A stretch of DNA of 51,825 bases from Candidatus Auribacterota bacterium (GCA_026392035.1 JAPLCX010000042.1:1-51825); one strand, 5' to 3'. Positions 1-8,636 are shown, counted from the first letter of the stretch. Numbers and translations are program-made. The notes: generated from the letters alone by a model not told the origin.

Positions 1-199
1 CTCCTTGTCTAAACGTGCTTTTTTGCACGACGGAGCCTTCCTTTTATGGTGTGTATTCCCCCCACATCCAATACCCATAGCTTTGCGCTAATCCAACGTC
101 AGGCTTTCGCCATAAATCCTTCCCCACTGTCTGAATCACAGTACTTCATACATGAAATGTTGCCTTCACCCATCCCCTGCCGTATAATCATTCATCTCC
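1..199. other. Left-edge intergenic sequence
   Basis: No coding region could be supported here. It holds a small hairpin at 14-29 (CGTGC, six T, GCACG) and, at its right end, the trxB promoter. The rest has no feature I recognise. Confidence 0.6.
160..188 (+). promoter_or_regulatory. Sigma-70-type promoter of trxB, near-leaderless
   Basis: TTGCCT at 160-165 and TATAAT at 183-188 are separated by 17 bases. Transcription would start near 195, only about five bases before the ATG at 200. No Shine-Dalgarno-like sequence lies before that ATG, so the message may be translated as a leaderless or nearly leaderless mRNA. The assignment is by eye only. Confidence 0.55.
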
Positions 200-1168
200 A
201 TGACTGACCACCTGTACGAGCTGATCATCATCGGGGGCGGCCCGGCGGGGCTCGCCGCCGGCATCTACGCGGCGCGCGACAGCCTTGACTGTCTCCTTTT
301 TGAAAAAGATACCGCCGGCGGGCAGCTCATCCTGGCGACGGAGGTCGCCAACTATCCCGGCTTCTCAGCCCCCCTCACCGGCCACGAACTGGCTGAGAGG
401 ATGCGCGAGCACGCCCGCCGTTTCGGTCTCACGGTGCAGGGAGAAGCGGTGGTTGCGCTCGATGTCCAAGAGAACGCGATTTCAATCACGACGGATACGC
501 GCCGGTACAGCGCGCGGTCCGTCATTGTCGCCACCGGATCCTCTTACAGGATGCTGGGAGTCCCCGGCGAAGAGCCCCTCAGGGGACGCGGGGTATCGTA
601 CTGCGGGAGCTGCGACGGCCCTCTTTTCCGTGGCAGGTCGCTCATCGTGGTCGGGGGCGGCGATACCGCGCTTGAGGAAGCGCTTCTCCTTACCCGCTTC
701 GCGGCTGAAATCAGGATCGTCCACAGGAGGAATGAGCTGAGGGCGAAGCGCTACCTGCAGAAACTCGCGTTGACCCATAAAAAGATAGAGTTTATACTGG
801 ATTCGGTTGTCAGAGAAATTCGCGGCCAGGAGCGGGTGACGGGCGTCCTGATCGAAAATGTGCGCGAGGGGAGTACGCGCGAGCTCACCTGCGACGGCGT
901 CTTTATCTTCATCGGCGCGCATCCGAACAGCGGTTTCCTGGGGGGATGCTGCGCGCGGGACGAGGCGGGGCACGTGGTCACTGATCGCAACATGTGCACA
1001 TCTGCCCCCGGCGTCTTCGCCGCGGGCGACGTGCGAAAGGATTCAGTGAGGCAGATTGCCTCCGCAGTCGGTGACGGGGTGACCGCCCTCATCTGCGCCG
1101 AGCAGTTCCTCAGCGCCCATAACCAGCCCGGGGAGCGCGGTCGCGCGGCTGCGGAAGGTAAATATTAG
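200..1168 (+). CDS. trxB: Thioredoxin reductase-like FAD/NAD(P)H disulfide oxidoreductase
   Basis: This 322-residue protein has the length and layout of bacterial thioredoxin reductase, which passes electrons from NADPH through FAD and a redox-active disulfide to thioredoxin. The FAD-binding GGGPAG is at residues 12-17. The redox pair is CGSC at 135-138, where the classical enzyme usually has CATC. A second dinucleotide-binding motif starts at GGGDTALEE (152-160), and ATG and GD motifs are present near 111 and in the C-terminal third. The odd middle of the CxxC and lack of knowledge of its partner leave room for a ferredoxin- or NADH-dependent member of the family. It is a single gene with its own promoter; the next gene has a separate promoter. 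Confidence 0.9.
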   Translation: MTDHLYELIIIGGGPAGLAAGIYAARDSLDCLLFEKDTAGGQLILATEVANYPGFSAPLTGHELAERMREHARRFGLTVQGEAVVALDVQENAISITTDTRRYSARSVIVATGSSYRMLGVPGEEPLRGRGVSYCGSCDGPLFRGRSLIVVGGGDTALEEALLLTRFAAEIRIVHRRNELRAKRYLQKLALTHKKIEFILDSVVREIRGQERVTGVLIENVREGSTRELTCDGVFIFIGAHPNSGFLGGCCARDEAGHVVTDRNMCTSAPGVFAAGDVRKDSVRQIASAVGDGVTALICAEQFLSAHNQPGERGRAAAEGKY

Positions 1169-1188
1169 ACTTGCGTGTGAAAGGGATA

Positions 1189-1197
1189 TGCTATAAT
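1189..1197 (+). promoter_or_regulatory. Extended -10 promoter for the HhH protein gene
   Basis: TGCTATAAT is a perfect extended -10 element (TGnTATAAT) 61 bases before the ATG at 1258. A weak -35 (TTGCGT, 1171-1176) sits 15 bases upstream of the hexamer. The same TGCTATAAT appears before two other genes in this window. Confidence 0.55.
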
Positions 1198-1257
1198 GAT
1201 TTTTAAAAGAAGTCCGGGTTGCGTAACACCATGGCGGGCAATCAGGGGAGGTGAGGC

Positions 1258-1788
1258 ATGAGAGGTATCGTGGTAAGCGTTGGCGCGCTTCTCGCACTCC
1301 TGTCGTGCGGCGGGGGGGCCCAGGCTGGCGTTGCCGGAGGGGATTCAGCGCTCTCGCGTGCGGCGCTCCTGGGGAAACAGGGTTTTGTTCAGGAGTTTAT
1401 CAGCGCGGGGACCGTTCAGGAGAACGCCCCTATTATCCTCGCGAAAAGGAAAAAGAGCAAGAAGAAGAGCGTCACGAGTAGCGATGTTTCAGCAGGCGGC
1501 GGAGGGACGATTCAGATAGACCCTAATACGGCCGAGCCTGATAAGCTCATGATGCTGCCCCTCCTCGATCGCGAAGAGGCAGAGGCAATCATCGAGTATC
1601 GAAAGACCAACCGGATTGATACCCCTGAAGAGATGATGGAGATCAAAGGGGTGCAGCCGACCCACTATCGCATCTTCAAGCATCTGATCGTGATTCGTGA
1701 AGAAGAAAAGCCGCCGGCCAAGAGCCGGGAGGAAGAACACGCTCCGCCTCCCCCGCAGGAAAAACAGGAACCGCAGAAGGAACATTAA
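1258..1788 (+). CDS. Exported helix-hairpin-helix (ComEA-like) protein
   Basis: The 176-residue product begins with a hydrophobic export signal that ends in a lipobox-like LLSC near residue 17, so it is probably a lipoprotein. Residues about 83-130 form a ComEA-type helix-hairpin-helix module: it starts IQIDPNTAEPDKLMMLP, contains a paired helix rich in Glu and Ala, and has IKGVQPTHYRIFKHL as the second hairpin. Such modules bind DNA non-specifically in ComEA and also occur in other exported proteins. The C-terminal tail is rich in Lys, Glu and Pro. The start is set by GGGGAGGTGAGGC just before the ATG. It converges on the LysM lipoprotein gene. A role in DNA uptake is possible but unsupported by the neighbours. 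Confidence 0.7.
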   Translation: MRGIVVSVGALLALLSCGGGAQAGVAGGDSALSRAALLGKQGFVQEFISAGTVQENAPIILAKRKKSKKKSVTSSDVSAGGGGTIQIDPNTAEPDKLMMLPLLDREEAEAIIEYRKTNRIDTPEEMMEIKGVQPTHYRIFKHLIVIREEEKPPAKSREEEHAPPPPQEKQEPQKEH

Positions 1789-1841
1789 ATACCGCTGCGG
1801 GGGACGGGTGGCGAAGAAAAGCGTGCGAAGCGCCGAGATGA

Positions 1842-2441
1842 TCAGCGCGAGGGGCGGGGGATGATGAGTTTTTGACCGGCGGTGATCCGGTCGGCGTCCT
1901 TGAGCCCATTGGCCTCAATGATGTCCTGTGCGCGCACGCCGTATTTCTTCGCGATATCCGCAATGGTATCACCCGGGCTCACCGTGTGCTTAACGCCCCG
2001 TGAGCCGGGGGGCGCGTATCTTTTTTCGATTGCTCCCCGGAGCTGGGCGTTCTCGCTCTTCACCACCTCAATGACGGCCTTCATCTTCTTGTCCCATGTT
2101 CCTCGCTCCGCGTCGAACGACTTTTCGACCGCCGCCACTCTCCTCTCCAGTTCGTTTAGCCTGTCCGTGATGCGGCTGATCGATTCCTGGAGCGGCTGCC
2201 TGGGGCTTTCCTCCTGAGCTGACCTGAGGGAGCGCAGCTCTTCGCGTATCGTTTTTATGTCTTCGAGGATTTGCGCCTGCCGTGAGAGGGAGGGCTCGGA
2301 ATTCGCCGGGCCGCTGCCGGGGCCGGCGCAGCCGCAGAGGAGGAGCGCGGAGAAGAGCGCGGTGGTCGCCGCGAGGAACGGTAGGGACGGGATGCGCCCC
2401 GTCGGGCGAAGGCGCGATGATGTGCGCTGACGGTCATGCAT
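1842..2441 (-). CDS. LysM-domain lipoprotein with coiled coil
   Basis: The predicted 199-residue lipoprotein has a positively charged start, a hydrophobic segment and a lipobox ending LLCGC. A heptad-like region (QILEDIKTIREEL through ERRVAAVEKS) suggests a trimeric or dimeric coiled coil, as in the YbgF/CpoB N-terminus. The C-terminal 50 residues form one LysM domain (VKHTVSPGDTIADIAKKYGV to AGQKLIIPR), which binds peptidoglycan. I chose the ATG at 2441 rather than the upstream in-frame ATG at 2498, because the codons between them fall on the terminator hairpin that follows pal. It lies directly downstream of pal on the same strand, consistent with an envelope function. Confidence 0.8.
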   Translation of the reverse strand: MHDRQRTSSRLRPTGRIPSLPFLAATTALFSALLLCGCAGPGSGPANSEPSLSRQAQILEDIKTIREELRSLRSAQEESPRQPLQESISRITDRLNELERRVAAVEKSFDAERGTWDKKMKAVIEVVKSENAQLRGAIEKRYAPPGSRGVKHTVSPGDTIADIAKKYGVRAQDIIEANGLKDADRITAGQKLIIPRPSR

Positions 2442-2460
2442 GTGCGATCCCCGCGTAGTG

Positions 2461-2489
2461 AAAAGGCCCGGGCGTGAAGCCCGGGCCTT
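2461..2489 (-). terminator. Intrinsic terminator after pal
   Basis: A perfect 11-bp stem (AAGGCCCGGGC at 2463-2473 and its complement at 2479-2489) with a 5-base loop is followed on the minus strand by TTTT. It sits between the pal stop codon and the start of the LysM gene, so the two genes probably form separate or partly attenuated transcripts. Confidence 0.75.
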
Positions 2490-2517
2490 GGTTCTCATCC
2501 GACATCAGGGGTGCACG

Positions 2518-3066
2518 CTAGCGCTGCTGAGCGGCCAGCAGGAAATGCCCCCTGCGGTTCCGCGCCCAGCATGATTCAGTCGATTCGGTGCACAGTGGGC
2601 GTTCCTCGCCATAGCTGATGGTGTAGATCTTCTCAGGCGCGATCCCGAGATTGGCGAGGTAGCTCCGGATGCTCAGGGCCCTCCTCTCTCCGAGGGCCAT
2701 GTTGTATTCGTTCGAGCCCCGCTCGTCGCAGTGCCCCTCCACCTTGATCACGAGCTGAGGGTGTCCTTTCATATACCCCGCGACCTTTTCCAGAATGGGC
2801 CGTTCGCCGGGGCGGATGTCGGACTTGTTGTAGTCGAAGTGGACATCCACGAAAATTTCCTTGGCAGCGGGATCAGGATAGTTCTCGGGTTCGGAAAAGG
2901 GCCCCTCCGGCGTCTCGGTGAGCGGAATGCCACCGGGCCCGGCGCCCTCCGCGCCGAAGAGTCCCGCTCCCGGCGCGGGAATAGTCACCTTCGCCTTTTT
3001 GGCGCAGCCGGCGCCGGCGAGGCTCACCGCAACTGCGATCCCGGCGAGAAACATCAACCGTCTCAT
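2518..3066 (-). CDS. pal: Peptidoglycan-associated lipoprotein Pal
   Basis: This 182-residue protein is a Pal/OmpA-family lipoprotein, anchored in the outer membrane and holding it to peptidoglycan. The signal peptide ends at the lipobox LAGAGC (Cys21). A Pro/Gly-rich linker of about 45 residues follows. The OmpA-like domain covers roughly residues 70-182, with VHFDYNKSDIRP, VEGHCDERGSNEYNMALGERRA and YGEERPLCTESTESCWARNRR as the standard peptidoglycan-binding motifs. Tol genes (tolQRAB) are not in the window, so pal is detached from the usual tol-pal operon. The start ATG is preceded on the minus strand by AGGAGGAT. Confidence 0.93.
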   Translation of the reverse strand: MRRLMFLAGIAVAVSLAGAGCAKKAKVTIPAPGAGLFGAEGAGPGGIPLTETPEGPFSEPENYPDPAAKEIFVDVHFDYNKSDIRPGERPILEKVAGYMKGHPQLVIKVEGHCDERGSNEYNMALGERRALSIRSYLANLGIAPEKIYTISYGEERPLCTESTESCWARNRRGHFLLAAQQR

Positions 3067-3277
3067 CGTTCATCCTCCTTGTGTTAATTGTTCACTGCGC
3101 GCAACCGGTTTCCCGGCGCCGCATGATCCTTCACCCGACGGCCGTTTATGGGACGACGGGCGCTCGATCCACCGAACAGATAATCTCGCTATCCTCACAC
3201 GAGGAACCAATACTACACTAATACGCATCCGGGCTCAAGCATTTTTAGAGGGCGGGAGGTCCCGCGGATGCCGGAGG

Positions 3278-4336
3278 TCAGTACTTATAGACACTGCCTC
3301 CAATGAACTCGCGAAGGAGAGAAGTGCCGGGGACGCAGGAATCATCCTCCACAACCTCGATCTCGCTGAGTATCTTCTGAACGCGCGTCGCCCGGATAAA
3401 GGCATCTTCACGCCGTTTGCGGTGCTTGAACTCCTCGATGGCCTTTCCCAGGTAGGGGAACATATACTTTTTGTGTATCGGCAGCTCGTAGGGGAGCGCC
3501 CCGTTGAGGACGAAATCCACGCTCGTGATGAAGGGCACGATATACCGCATCTCGCTCTTGCGCACATAGTGCCAGTGGCCGATCGTGCGTACCGGGTCGT
3601 AGCTGCGGTGCCAGCTGTCCCGCACCATGCGCCGCAGCAGCCGGATGTCCGTCCAGCGCACCCAATTGTCCTCGTTGTCTTTTAGCTGGCTCAGGGTTTC
3701 AATATAGAGGCGGAACTTCAATTCGCCCGGAACGCTGTGGGTCATCTTCTCGTAGAGGCCATGGAGGCTGTCAATGAGGAGGAGCTGGTTCCGCTCGAGC
3801 CTGAGGGGATCTGTCTCCTTCTCCCGCTTTCCCGTTTTGAAGTTGTAGCGCGGGATCTGGATTGTCTTGTGGTCGATGAGCGCGGCGAGGTGCTCGTTGA
3901 TCAGCTCTAGGTCGAGCGCCTCGGGGACCTCGAAATCATAATCTCCAAACTCGTCCTTCGGGTGCATCTCGAGGTCAAAAAAGTAATTATCCAGGTTGAT
4001 GGGGACGATGCTCAAACCGGCCTTCTTGAGGCGCTCGTTGAGCTTGATGGTGGTCGTCGTTTTGCCCGATGAGGAGGGGCCGGCGATAATCACGATGCGT
4101 ATCTTGTCTCTGTGTGTGATGATCTCCGCGGCGGCATTGGCGACGTTCTGACTGTAGGCGTTATCCCCCTCGCGGACGAGGTCGGGGAATGTTCCATCGA
4201 GCACACGCTTATTCAATCCGGCGACACTGTTGACACCGTGGGCGATGTTCCATTCCAGCACGCCGCGAATCACCATCTTCGGAATGTACTGCCGCTCGTT
4301 ATCCTCGGCTGCCAGTTTCATGTTCTTGTGCTGCAT
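3278..4336 (-). CDS. Uridine kinase-like P-loop kinase
   Basis: The 352-residue product has a Walker A motif GPSSSGKT at about residues 86-93, followed by a phosphoribulokinase/uridine kinase core: NLDNYFFD, then DYDFEVPEALDLELIN, PRYNFKTGKR and LLIDSLHGLYE (Walker B-like). This family includes stand-alone and TGS-fused uridine kinase-like enzymes whose substrate is often unproven. The N-terminal 85 residues lack a recognisable domain. The start is the ATG at 4336, since GGGGGGGAGAGAG lies 5-10 bases before it; a longer in-frame ORF to 4402 has no such site. It precedes no obvious pathway partner. Pyrimidine salvage is the default inference. Confidence 0.75.
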   Translation of the reverse strand: MQHKNMKLAAEDNERQYIPKMVIRGVLEWNIAHGVNSVAGLNKRVLDGTFPDLVREGDNAYSQNVANAAAEIITHRDKIRIVIIAGPSSSGKTTTTIKLNERLKKAGLSIVPINLDNYFFDLEMHPKDEFGDYDFEVPEALDLELINEHLAALIDHKTIQIPRYNFKTGKREKETDPLRLERNQLLLIDSLHGLYEKMTHSVPGELKFRLYIETLSQLKDNEDNWVRWTDIRLLRRMVRDSWHRSYDPVRTIGHWHYVRKSEMRYIVPFITSVDFVLNGALPYELPIHKKYMFPYLGKAIEEFKHRKRREDAFIRATRVQKILSEIEVVEDDSCVPGTSLLREFIGGSVYKY

Positions 4337-4489
4337 CGAGCTCTCTCTCCCCCCCCGGGCCCGTGGAACGCGGCCTGGAGAGGTCTTCTCGGGACCAGTC
4401 AATAGGTGAGAAACATTCTAGCCGCCATTTTACTGTTGTCAAGACCATTCTTGCTTGAGTTTCCCAATTTTCGCCAGGAACCCTTCTTT

Positions 4490-5230
4490 TCAAGAGGAGA
4501 GCCCGGCCCACATGCCGCGCCCGAGGTTCTTTGCGTACTTCTCGAGTGAAATAAACGCTTCTCTGTAGGGGTGCTTCTCGGGGAGAGGGGCGGCGCACGA
4601 CCAGCCGTTCTCGATCATCTCGGCGTTGAGGAACTTATTATCTACCATGATATATGCTTCAGCAATCGCCCGAGACTCAGAACTTTGAGGGCCCGGAAAG
4701 AGGAGCGCGGTCTTGCCTTTGACGCGGGCGGAAAGATAGTTCGCGGCCAGGCGCTTCATTCTATTTCCCACCGACCTCGGGGGCGGAGCGACGCCGAGGA
4801 GGCGCACCCGAGTCCCGCCTGCAAGTGTAATGGTCGTGGCATCCTCCGCGCCCACGCAGGCAACCTCCACCGCATCCCCCCGGGGAGGGACGAGATAGGG
4901 GCTTGGAGCGATTTTCTTCTTGCTCGGGAGGATTATTTTGGTCAGAGGGAACAGGCTGAAATGGACCTTCTTGTCCGGCCGCGCCCCCCGGGGCATGAGG
5001 TAGTAGAGCATGCCGTCTTTTGTGGATATCCGGCTCACTTCATCGTACGCGTAGTAGCGACCCGGCGCGTCGGGTTTTTCTCGGAACTGGATTCCCCTGT
5101 CATATGAGATGAGGATATCACCCTCGAGCTTCTCGCCTGTTTTGAGGAGCACCGTTTCGGCAGGCGCCCACCCTGTCGAGAAAATTGCCAGGGGGATGAA
5201 GAGCGCAACCGCCTCGAGTGGTAATCTCAC
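4490..5230 (-). CDS. Exported SNase-like protein with degenerate active site
   Basis: The 246-residue product begins with a signal-like hydrophobic stretch (LEAVALFIPLAIFS). A short N-terminal beta module follows (VLLKTGEKLEGDILISYDRG) that resembles the small exported domains built around LKTGxxxxG. The C-terminal half resembles staphylococcal nuclease: TITLAGGTRVRLLGV, ANYLSARVKGK, AYIMVDNKFLNAEMIENGWS and SLEKYAKNLGRGMWAG. The usual acidic calcium and catalytic residues after RLLGV are replaced by APPP, so nuclease activity is doubtful and a binding role is more likely. I chose the GTG at 5230 because GGGGAGG lies six bases upstream; an in-frame ATG seven codons earlier lacks a site. Confidence 0.6.
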   Translation of the reverse strand: MRLPLEAVALFIPLAIFSTGWAPAETVLLKTGEKLEGDILISYDRGIQFREKPDAPGRYYAYDEVSRISTKDGMLYYLMPRGARPDKKVHFSLFPLTKIILPSKKKIAPSPYLVPPRGDAVEVACVGAEDATTITLAGGTRVRLLGVAPPPRSVGNRMKRLAANYLSARVKGKTALLFPGPQSSESRAIAEAYIMVDNKFLNAEMIENGWSCAAPLPEKHPYREAFISLEKYAKNLGRGMWAGLSS

Positions 5231-5442
5231 ATGTGCCTCCCCGTTCCTCACCGCGAAACGCCATTATACAGGAGTGGGGCTGCTACGACTACGAGTACTT
5301 TTCTCTTTGACGCAACAGGGGGGGGCGCATGCGCGGAAGGCCATTTTTAATTTGCCGTGTGAAGCCGGGGTGACTACAATAGTGTGCGTCGGGGGAGGCG
5401 GGAAAACAGCATACAGTCAAAAGCGGAAGGGGGCGGAATCTC

Positions 5443-6000
5443 ATGAAAATTCTCATGATGCTCATCGCATTTTCTTCGGGCATGCGCATCCTCGCCGCGC
5501 AGGAGCTGAGCTTCAGGGAGCTACGCAGCGGCCATGACGCGGTCTACGGCGTCAGAAAGACGATGAGCACTCCGGAGGTCGTCATGGCGCGGGACGACGG
5601 AGAGCTTGGCCGCATCTGGGCGGAGGATCTTACCGGATCGCACAGGGACACGACCGGCCTCCCGGCGGTCAACTGGGAGGCGGAGTTTGTCGTCGCGATA
5701 TTTCTAGGAACTGCGCCATCCGCTGGGTACACTATTCGTGTACAAAAGGTAGTGCGCCAGGGCTCCTGCATCGAGGTAACGGTGAAGGAGCGGAAACCGG
5801 CAGCGGACGACCTCTCCGCGCAGGTGCTCACGTCTCCCTATACGGTGATCGCGTGCCCCCGCGCGGGCATCCCGCTGGAGAAGGTCCTCATGCTCAAACT
5901 GATCAGCGTGGATGGTGGGGTGCTCATTGAGCGCCCGGCATGGTCGTATCGGCTCATGAATGTCTCGCCGGCGGTGCAGGTGGGGAAAGCGCAGAAGTAA
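5443..6000 (+). CDS. PrcB C-terminal-like exported protein
   Basis: The 185-residue product has a probable signal peptide (KILMMLIAFSSGMRILAAQ). Its second half matches the PrcB C-terminal pattern: a strand ending VVAIFLGTAPSAGYTIRVQKV, then IEVTVKERKPAADDL, then TSPYTVIACP. PrcB proteins are accessory to a treponemal protease complex, and the isolated domain is widespread in exported proteins of unknown role. It ends where the UDG gene begins (TAA at 5998-6000, ATG at 6001), so the two are almost certainly co-transcribed. There is no known functional link between them. Confidence 0.6.
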   Translation: MKILMMLIAFSSGMRILAAQELSFRELRSGHDAVYGVRKTMSTPEVVMARDDGELGRIWAEDLTGSHRDTTGLPAVNWEAEFVVAIFLGTAPSAGYTIRVQKVVRQGSCIEVTVKERKPAADDLSAQVLTSPYTVIACPRAGIPLEKVLMLKLISVDGGVLIERPAWSYRLMNVSPAVQVGKAQK

Positions 6001-6669
6001 ATGCAGTTCGATCTTTTCGACCAGGATCTCAATCGCATACTGGAGGCGGCGGATTACGCAGCGTTTAAAAAACTCCTCCAGAGATACAATTGCACCGCAT
6101 GTGAGCTCCATAAGCACCGGCACCAGATTGTCGTTGACCGGGGGAACCCGGCCGCGGCGGTCATGGTGATCAGCGAACGCCCCGGTGAAAACGAGGACCG
6201 GACCGGTCAGGCCTTTGTCGGAAGATCGGGCGAAATGCTGGATAGGATATTCGCCTCGATCGGGCTTGATTCGAACCGTGATATGCTCATATGCAACGTG
6301 GTCAAGTGCATGCCGGTGAGCACGCGGGAAGATATGGCCCTCGAAGACAGGGCGCCCCAGGCGGAGGAGGTCAAGGCATGCCTGCCGTTTCTCCGGAAGC
6401 AGATCTCGCTCATGGAGCCGAAGGTCATTCTCCTGCTAGGGGCCGTGGCGCTCAAGCACATTGCGAGAACCGGGGGCGAGTTCACGATGGAAAAGGAGGC
6501 GGGCAAATTTTTCACACTGCCCGAGTATCCGCGCATCCAGTTCATGGTGCTCTATCATCCCGCGTTTCTCCTCAGGGACCCGCGCAGGAAGAAGGAGATG
6601 TGGGAGCACGTCAAGAAGCTGCGCGATTATTTAAAGAAAGAGAATATAATGTCGCGCAATGACAAATGA
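6001..6669 (+). CDS. Family 4 uracil-DNA glycosylase
   Basis: This 222-residue enzyme should excise uracil from DNA and carries an iron-sulfur cluster. Four candidate cluster cysteines are at 31, 34, 103 and 127, with the spacing of family 4 enzymes. Active-site motif 1 reads SERPGENEDRTGQAFVG (58-74); most relatives have GEAPG, so the Gly and Ala are replaced here. NVVKCMP (99-105) and the C-terminal YHPAFLLR (185-192) match the remaining motifs. The stop codon lies inside a short intergenic repeat (6658-6703), so the last residues NDK are repeat-encoded. It overlaps the start of the next ORF by 11 bases. Confidence 0.88.
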   Translation: MQFDLFDQDLNRILEAADYAAFKKLLQRYNCTACELHKHRHQIVVDRGNPAAAVMVISERPGENEDRTGQAFVGRSGEMLDRIFASIGLDSNRDMLICNVVKCMPVSTREDMALEDRAPQAEEVKACLPFLRKQISLMEPKVILLLGAVALKHIARTGGEFTMEKEAGKFFTLPEYPRIQFMVLYHPAFLLRDPRRKKEMWEHVKKLRDYLKKENIMSRNDK

Positions 6670-6703
6670 CAAAGAACAAATGACAAATCCCAAATCCCAA
6701 AGG
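6658..6703. repeat. ACAAATGACAAAT/CCCAAATCCCAAA intergenic repeat
   Basis: A low-complexity unit built from AATGACAA and ATCCCAAA. It contains the stop codon of the UDG gene and the first codons of the next lipoprotein ORF. A related copy in the opposite sense (TTTGGGATTTTGGATTTTGACA) lies at 23008-23036. Confidence 0.7.
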
Positions 6704-8551
6704 TGTAGCGGGGCTGCTATCCGCAGTGGCATACTGTGTGCCGCCCTCGTCGGCCTCTGCGCCGGCTGCGCGACTATTTCCGTCGGCCCCGTGCGGTCGC
6801 AGGAGGGCGTGCATCCTGCCGCCACGGCGCCCGATGCGCCGCTCGTCCTCGCCATCCCGGGCCTCAGGATCCCCGCCCTCCCCGTGACGCAGGAACAGCA
6901 TTTCGGGCATCTCGTGGAGATGCTCGCGGCCGAAGGGATCCCCTGCCGCATCCTCACCTATGATACCCGTGAAAATCCGCTTTCTCGCGATGCGGCGCTC
7001 TTCTCCCCTGATCTTGCCATCGCGTGGACGCGGGTCGGCCCGGCTGCCGTCCACGAACTCCAGAGAGAAAACGAACGCCGGGATTCTCTCGGGCTGCCGC
7101 CCGTGAAGAAGATTGTCCTCTTCGGCTACAGCCAGGGGGCGGTCATCATGGAGCAGATCGCCACGAAAATCTTCTATGGCTTCAGGAGGGGGTATGAGGA
7201 GATGCAGCGGCAGTTCGGCGGCGAGTGGGAGGCGCTCCAGAATGATCCCGAGTTCAACTATTTCATGAACGCGCTCGAAGACTTTCTGGTTCTCCGGAAC
7301 ATCAAGGTTCAGCGGGAGAAGGAGTTCGACCGCGACCCCGATATGAAGTTATTCTACCGCAGGTCCGAGATGAAGGCGGGTCGGCAGTTCGATGAGTTCA
7401 TCGAGTACCTCATTGATCCCTCAGTCAAGTACCCGAATGTGACGCACTTCGAGGAGCCCGAGTCTCCGATGTACCCGAAGAGGTACCGCAAGGTGAAGCT
7501 CTGCGCGGAGTACGGGCAGCACTGCTCGCTGGAGCAACGAGAGAAAATTAAGAACTTCTTCATGGACTACGCTGAGTACCGCTACTTTCTGGATGTGAAG
7601 CCCTCGTTCATCACTGCAGCGGGCTCCTTCTTCGGCTCGCCCCGCGCCACGGAGAGTATCGTTCTCTTCAAATGGTTCCCCTTCCTGAAGCTCTTCGCGA
7701 GGCGCGAACTCAATCAGATAATTCAGACGCAGCTCGGTACGAAATATCAGTGGAAGAGCATGGAGAACCTCGTGCGGATGAACAGGGACGAGGCGTACCC
7801 GATCGACCCCGACAACACCCTGTTCATCGTCGGCGCGAACGGGAAGAGGGGGGACGGCCTCGTGGACCAGTCGAGCGCCCATCTGAGCGACCACTCATTC
7901 CGGCTCGTCAGGGTGAACGTGCGCGGGGGTGCGCGCGGGGAAGCGAAGGTGCTCGAACAGGACCGCCTGCCGGACCTTGTCGTGGTCCCCCTTCGGGTCA
8001 TGCACTTTCCCGAGAAAGTGATGTGGGGCCTGGGGGGCAGGCGCTACGGGGCGGCGTATATGGAGGAGGGGAATCCGGCGTGGCCCTACGTACTGAGCTT
8101 TGTGCGGGGTGATTGGGTTGGAATCGGCAGCCGGCTCTCCCGCGGCGAGAAGAGGCTGGCGGAGGAGATGCTCGATCTCGTTCCCCTCGCCAGTCTCGGT
8201 GAGGCATTGACGCACGGGGGACTCAGGCAGTTCATGCTGGAGGTCGCGCTCCCCGGAGAAGATCTGCAGACGTCGAGCGTGAGCCGAGGCGGCACCTCGC
8301 GGAATGTGCACATAGACGGGCGCTACCATAACCCCAGGGGCCATACCTGGGTATGGACAGGCCACTTTGACGGGCCGGGACAGGAGATGAATCTGCTGGG
8401 CCCTGAGACGGTTCAGGGCGCTGTTGATCTCACGGTGCATCTGCCCCGCGGGATGAGGGTGCCGTTCAGCTGCGCCGTCTATCCCGGCTGTAACAGTTTC
8501 ATAAAGCTTGAGGCGGGAGAGGGCGCGGTTCCGGGGGGCGCGCGTCAGTGA
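6659..8551 (+). CDS. Large alpha/beta-hydrolase-like lipoprotein
   Basis: The 630-residue product appears to be an exported lipoprotein: a hydrophobic segment ends at GLCAGC (Cys37). Residues about 62-165 look like the core of an alpha/beta hydrolase: LVLAIPGLRIP, then a nucleophile elbow GYSQG with candidate Ser158. The catalytic acid and His cannot be placed with confidence, though several Asp and His occur later. The remaining 450 residues show no recognisable domain. Substrate is unknown; esterase or lipase is the broad expectation. The first codons come from an intergenic repeat and there is no clear Shine-Dalgarno before 6659, so the true start may be the ATG at 6680 or later. Confidence 0.6.
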   Translation: MTNDKEQMTNPKSQRCSGAAIRSGILCAALVGLCAGCATISVGPVRSQEGVHPAATAPDAPLVLAIPGLRIPALPVTQEQHFGHLVEMLAAEGIPCRILTYDTRENPLSRDAALFSPDLAIAWTRVGPAAVHELQRENERRDSLGLPPVKKIVLFGYSQGAVIMEQIATKIFYGFRRGYEEMQRQFGGEWEALQNDPEFNYFMNALEDFLVLRNIKVQREKEFDRDPDMKLFYRRSEMKAGRQFDEFIEYLIDPSVKYPNVTHFEEPESPMYPKRYRKVKLCAEYGQHCSLEQREKIKNFFMDYAEYRYFLDVKPSFITAAGSFFGSPRATESIVLFKWFPFLKLFARRELNQIIQTQLGTKYQWKSMENLVRMNRDEAYPIDPDNTLFIVGANGKRGDGLVDQSSAHLSDHSFRLVRVNVRGGARGEAKVLEQDRLPDLVVVPLRVMHFPEKVMWGLGGRRYGAAYMEEGNPAWPYVLSFVRGDWVGIGSRLSRGEKRLAEEMLDLVPLASLGEALTHGGLRQFMLEVALPGEDLQTSSVSRGGTSRNVHIDGRYHNPRGHTWVWTGHFDGPGQEMNLLGPETVQGAVDLTVHLPRGMRVPFSCAVYPGCNSFIKLEAGEGAVPGGARQ

Positions 8552-8627
8552 GCGGTGTGTTATTTCCACGAATTCACCGCCGTCGAGGGAGCGAGCGGTA
8601 TATCCTTCACTGCGCCAGGGATCGCTG

Positions 8628-8636
8628 TGGTACAAT
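8628..8636 (+). promoter_or_regulatory. Extended -10 promoter for coiled-coil lipoprotein
   Basis: TGGTACAAT fits the extended -10 pattern TGnTAnAAT and lies 59 bases before the ATG at 8695. No convincing -35 element is visible. Confidence 0.4.

Noticed and set aside
2441-2498. Longer N-terminus of the LysM lipoprotein from the ATG at 2498
   Set aside because: These codons lie on the terminator hairpin of pal, and the longer N-terminus would place the lipobox too far in.
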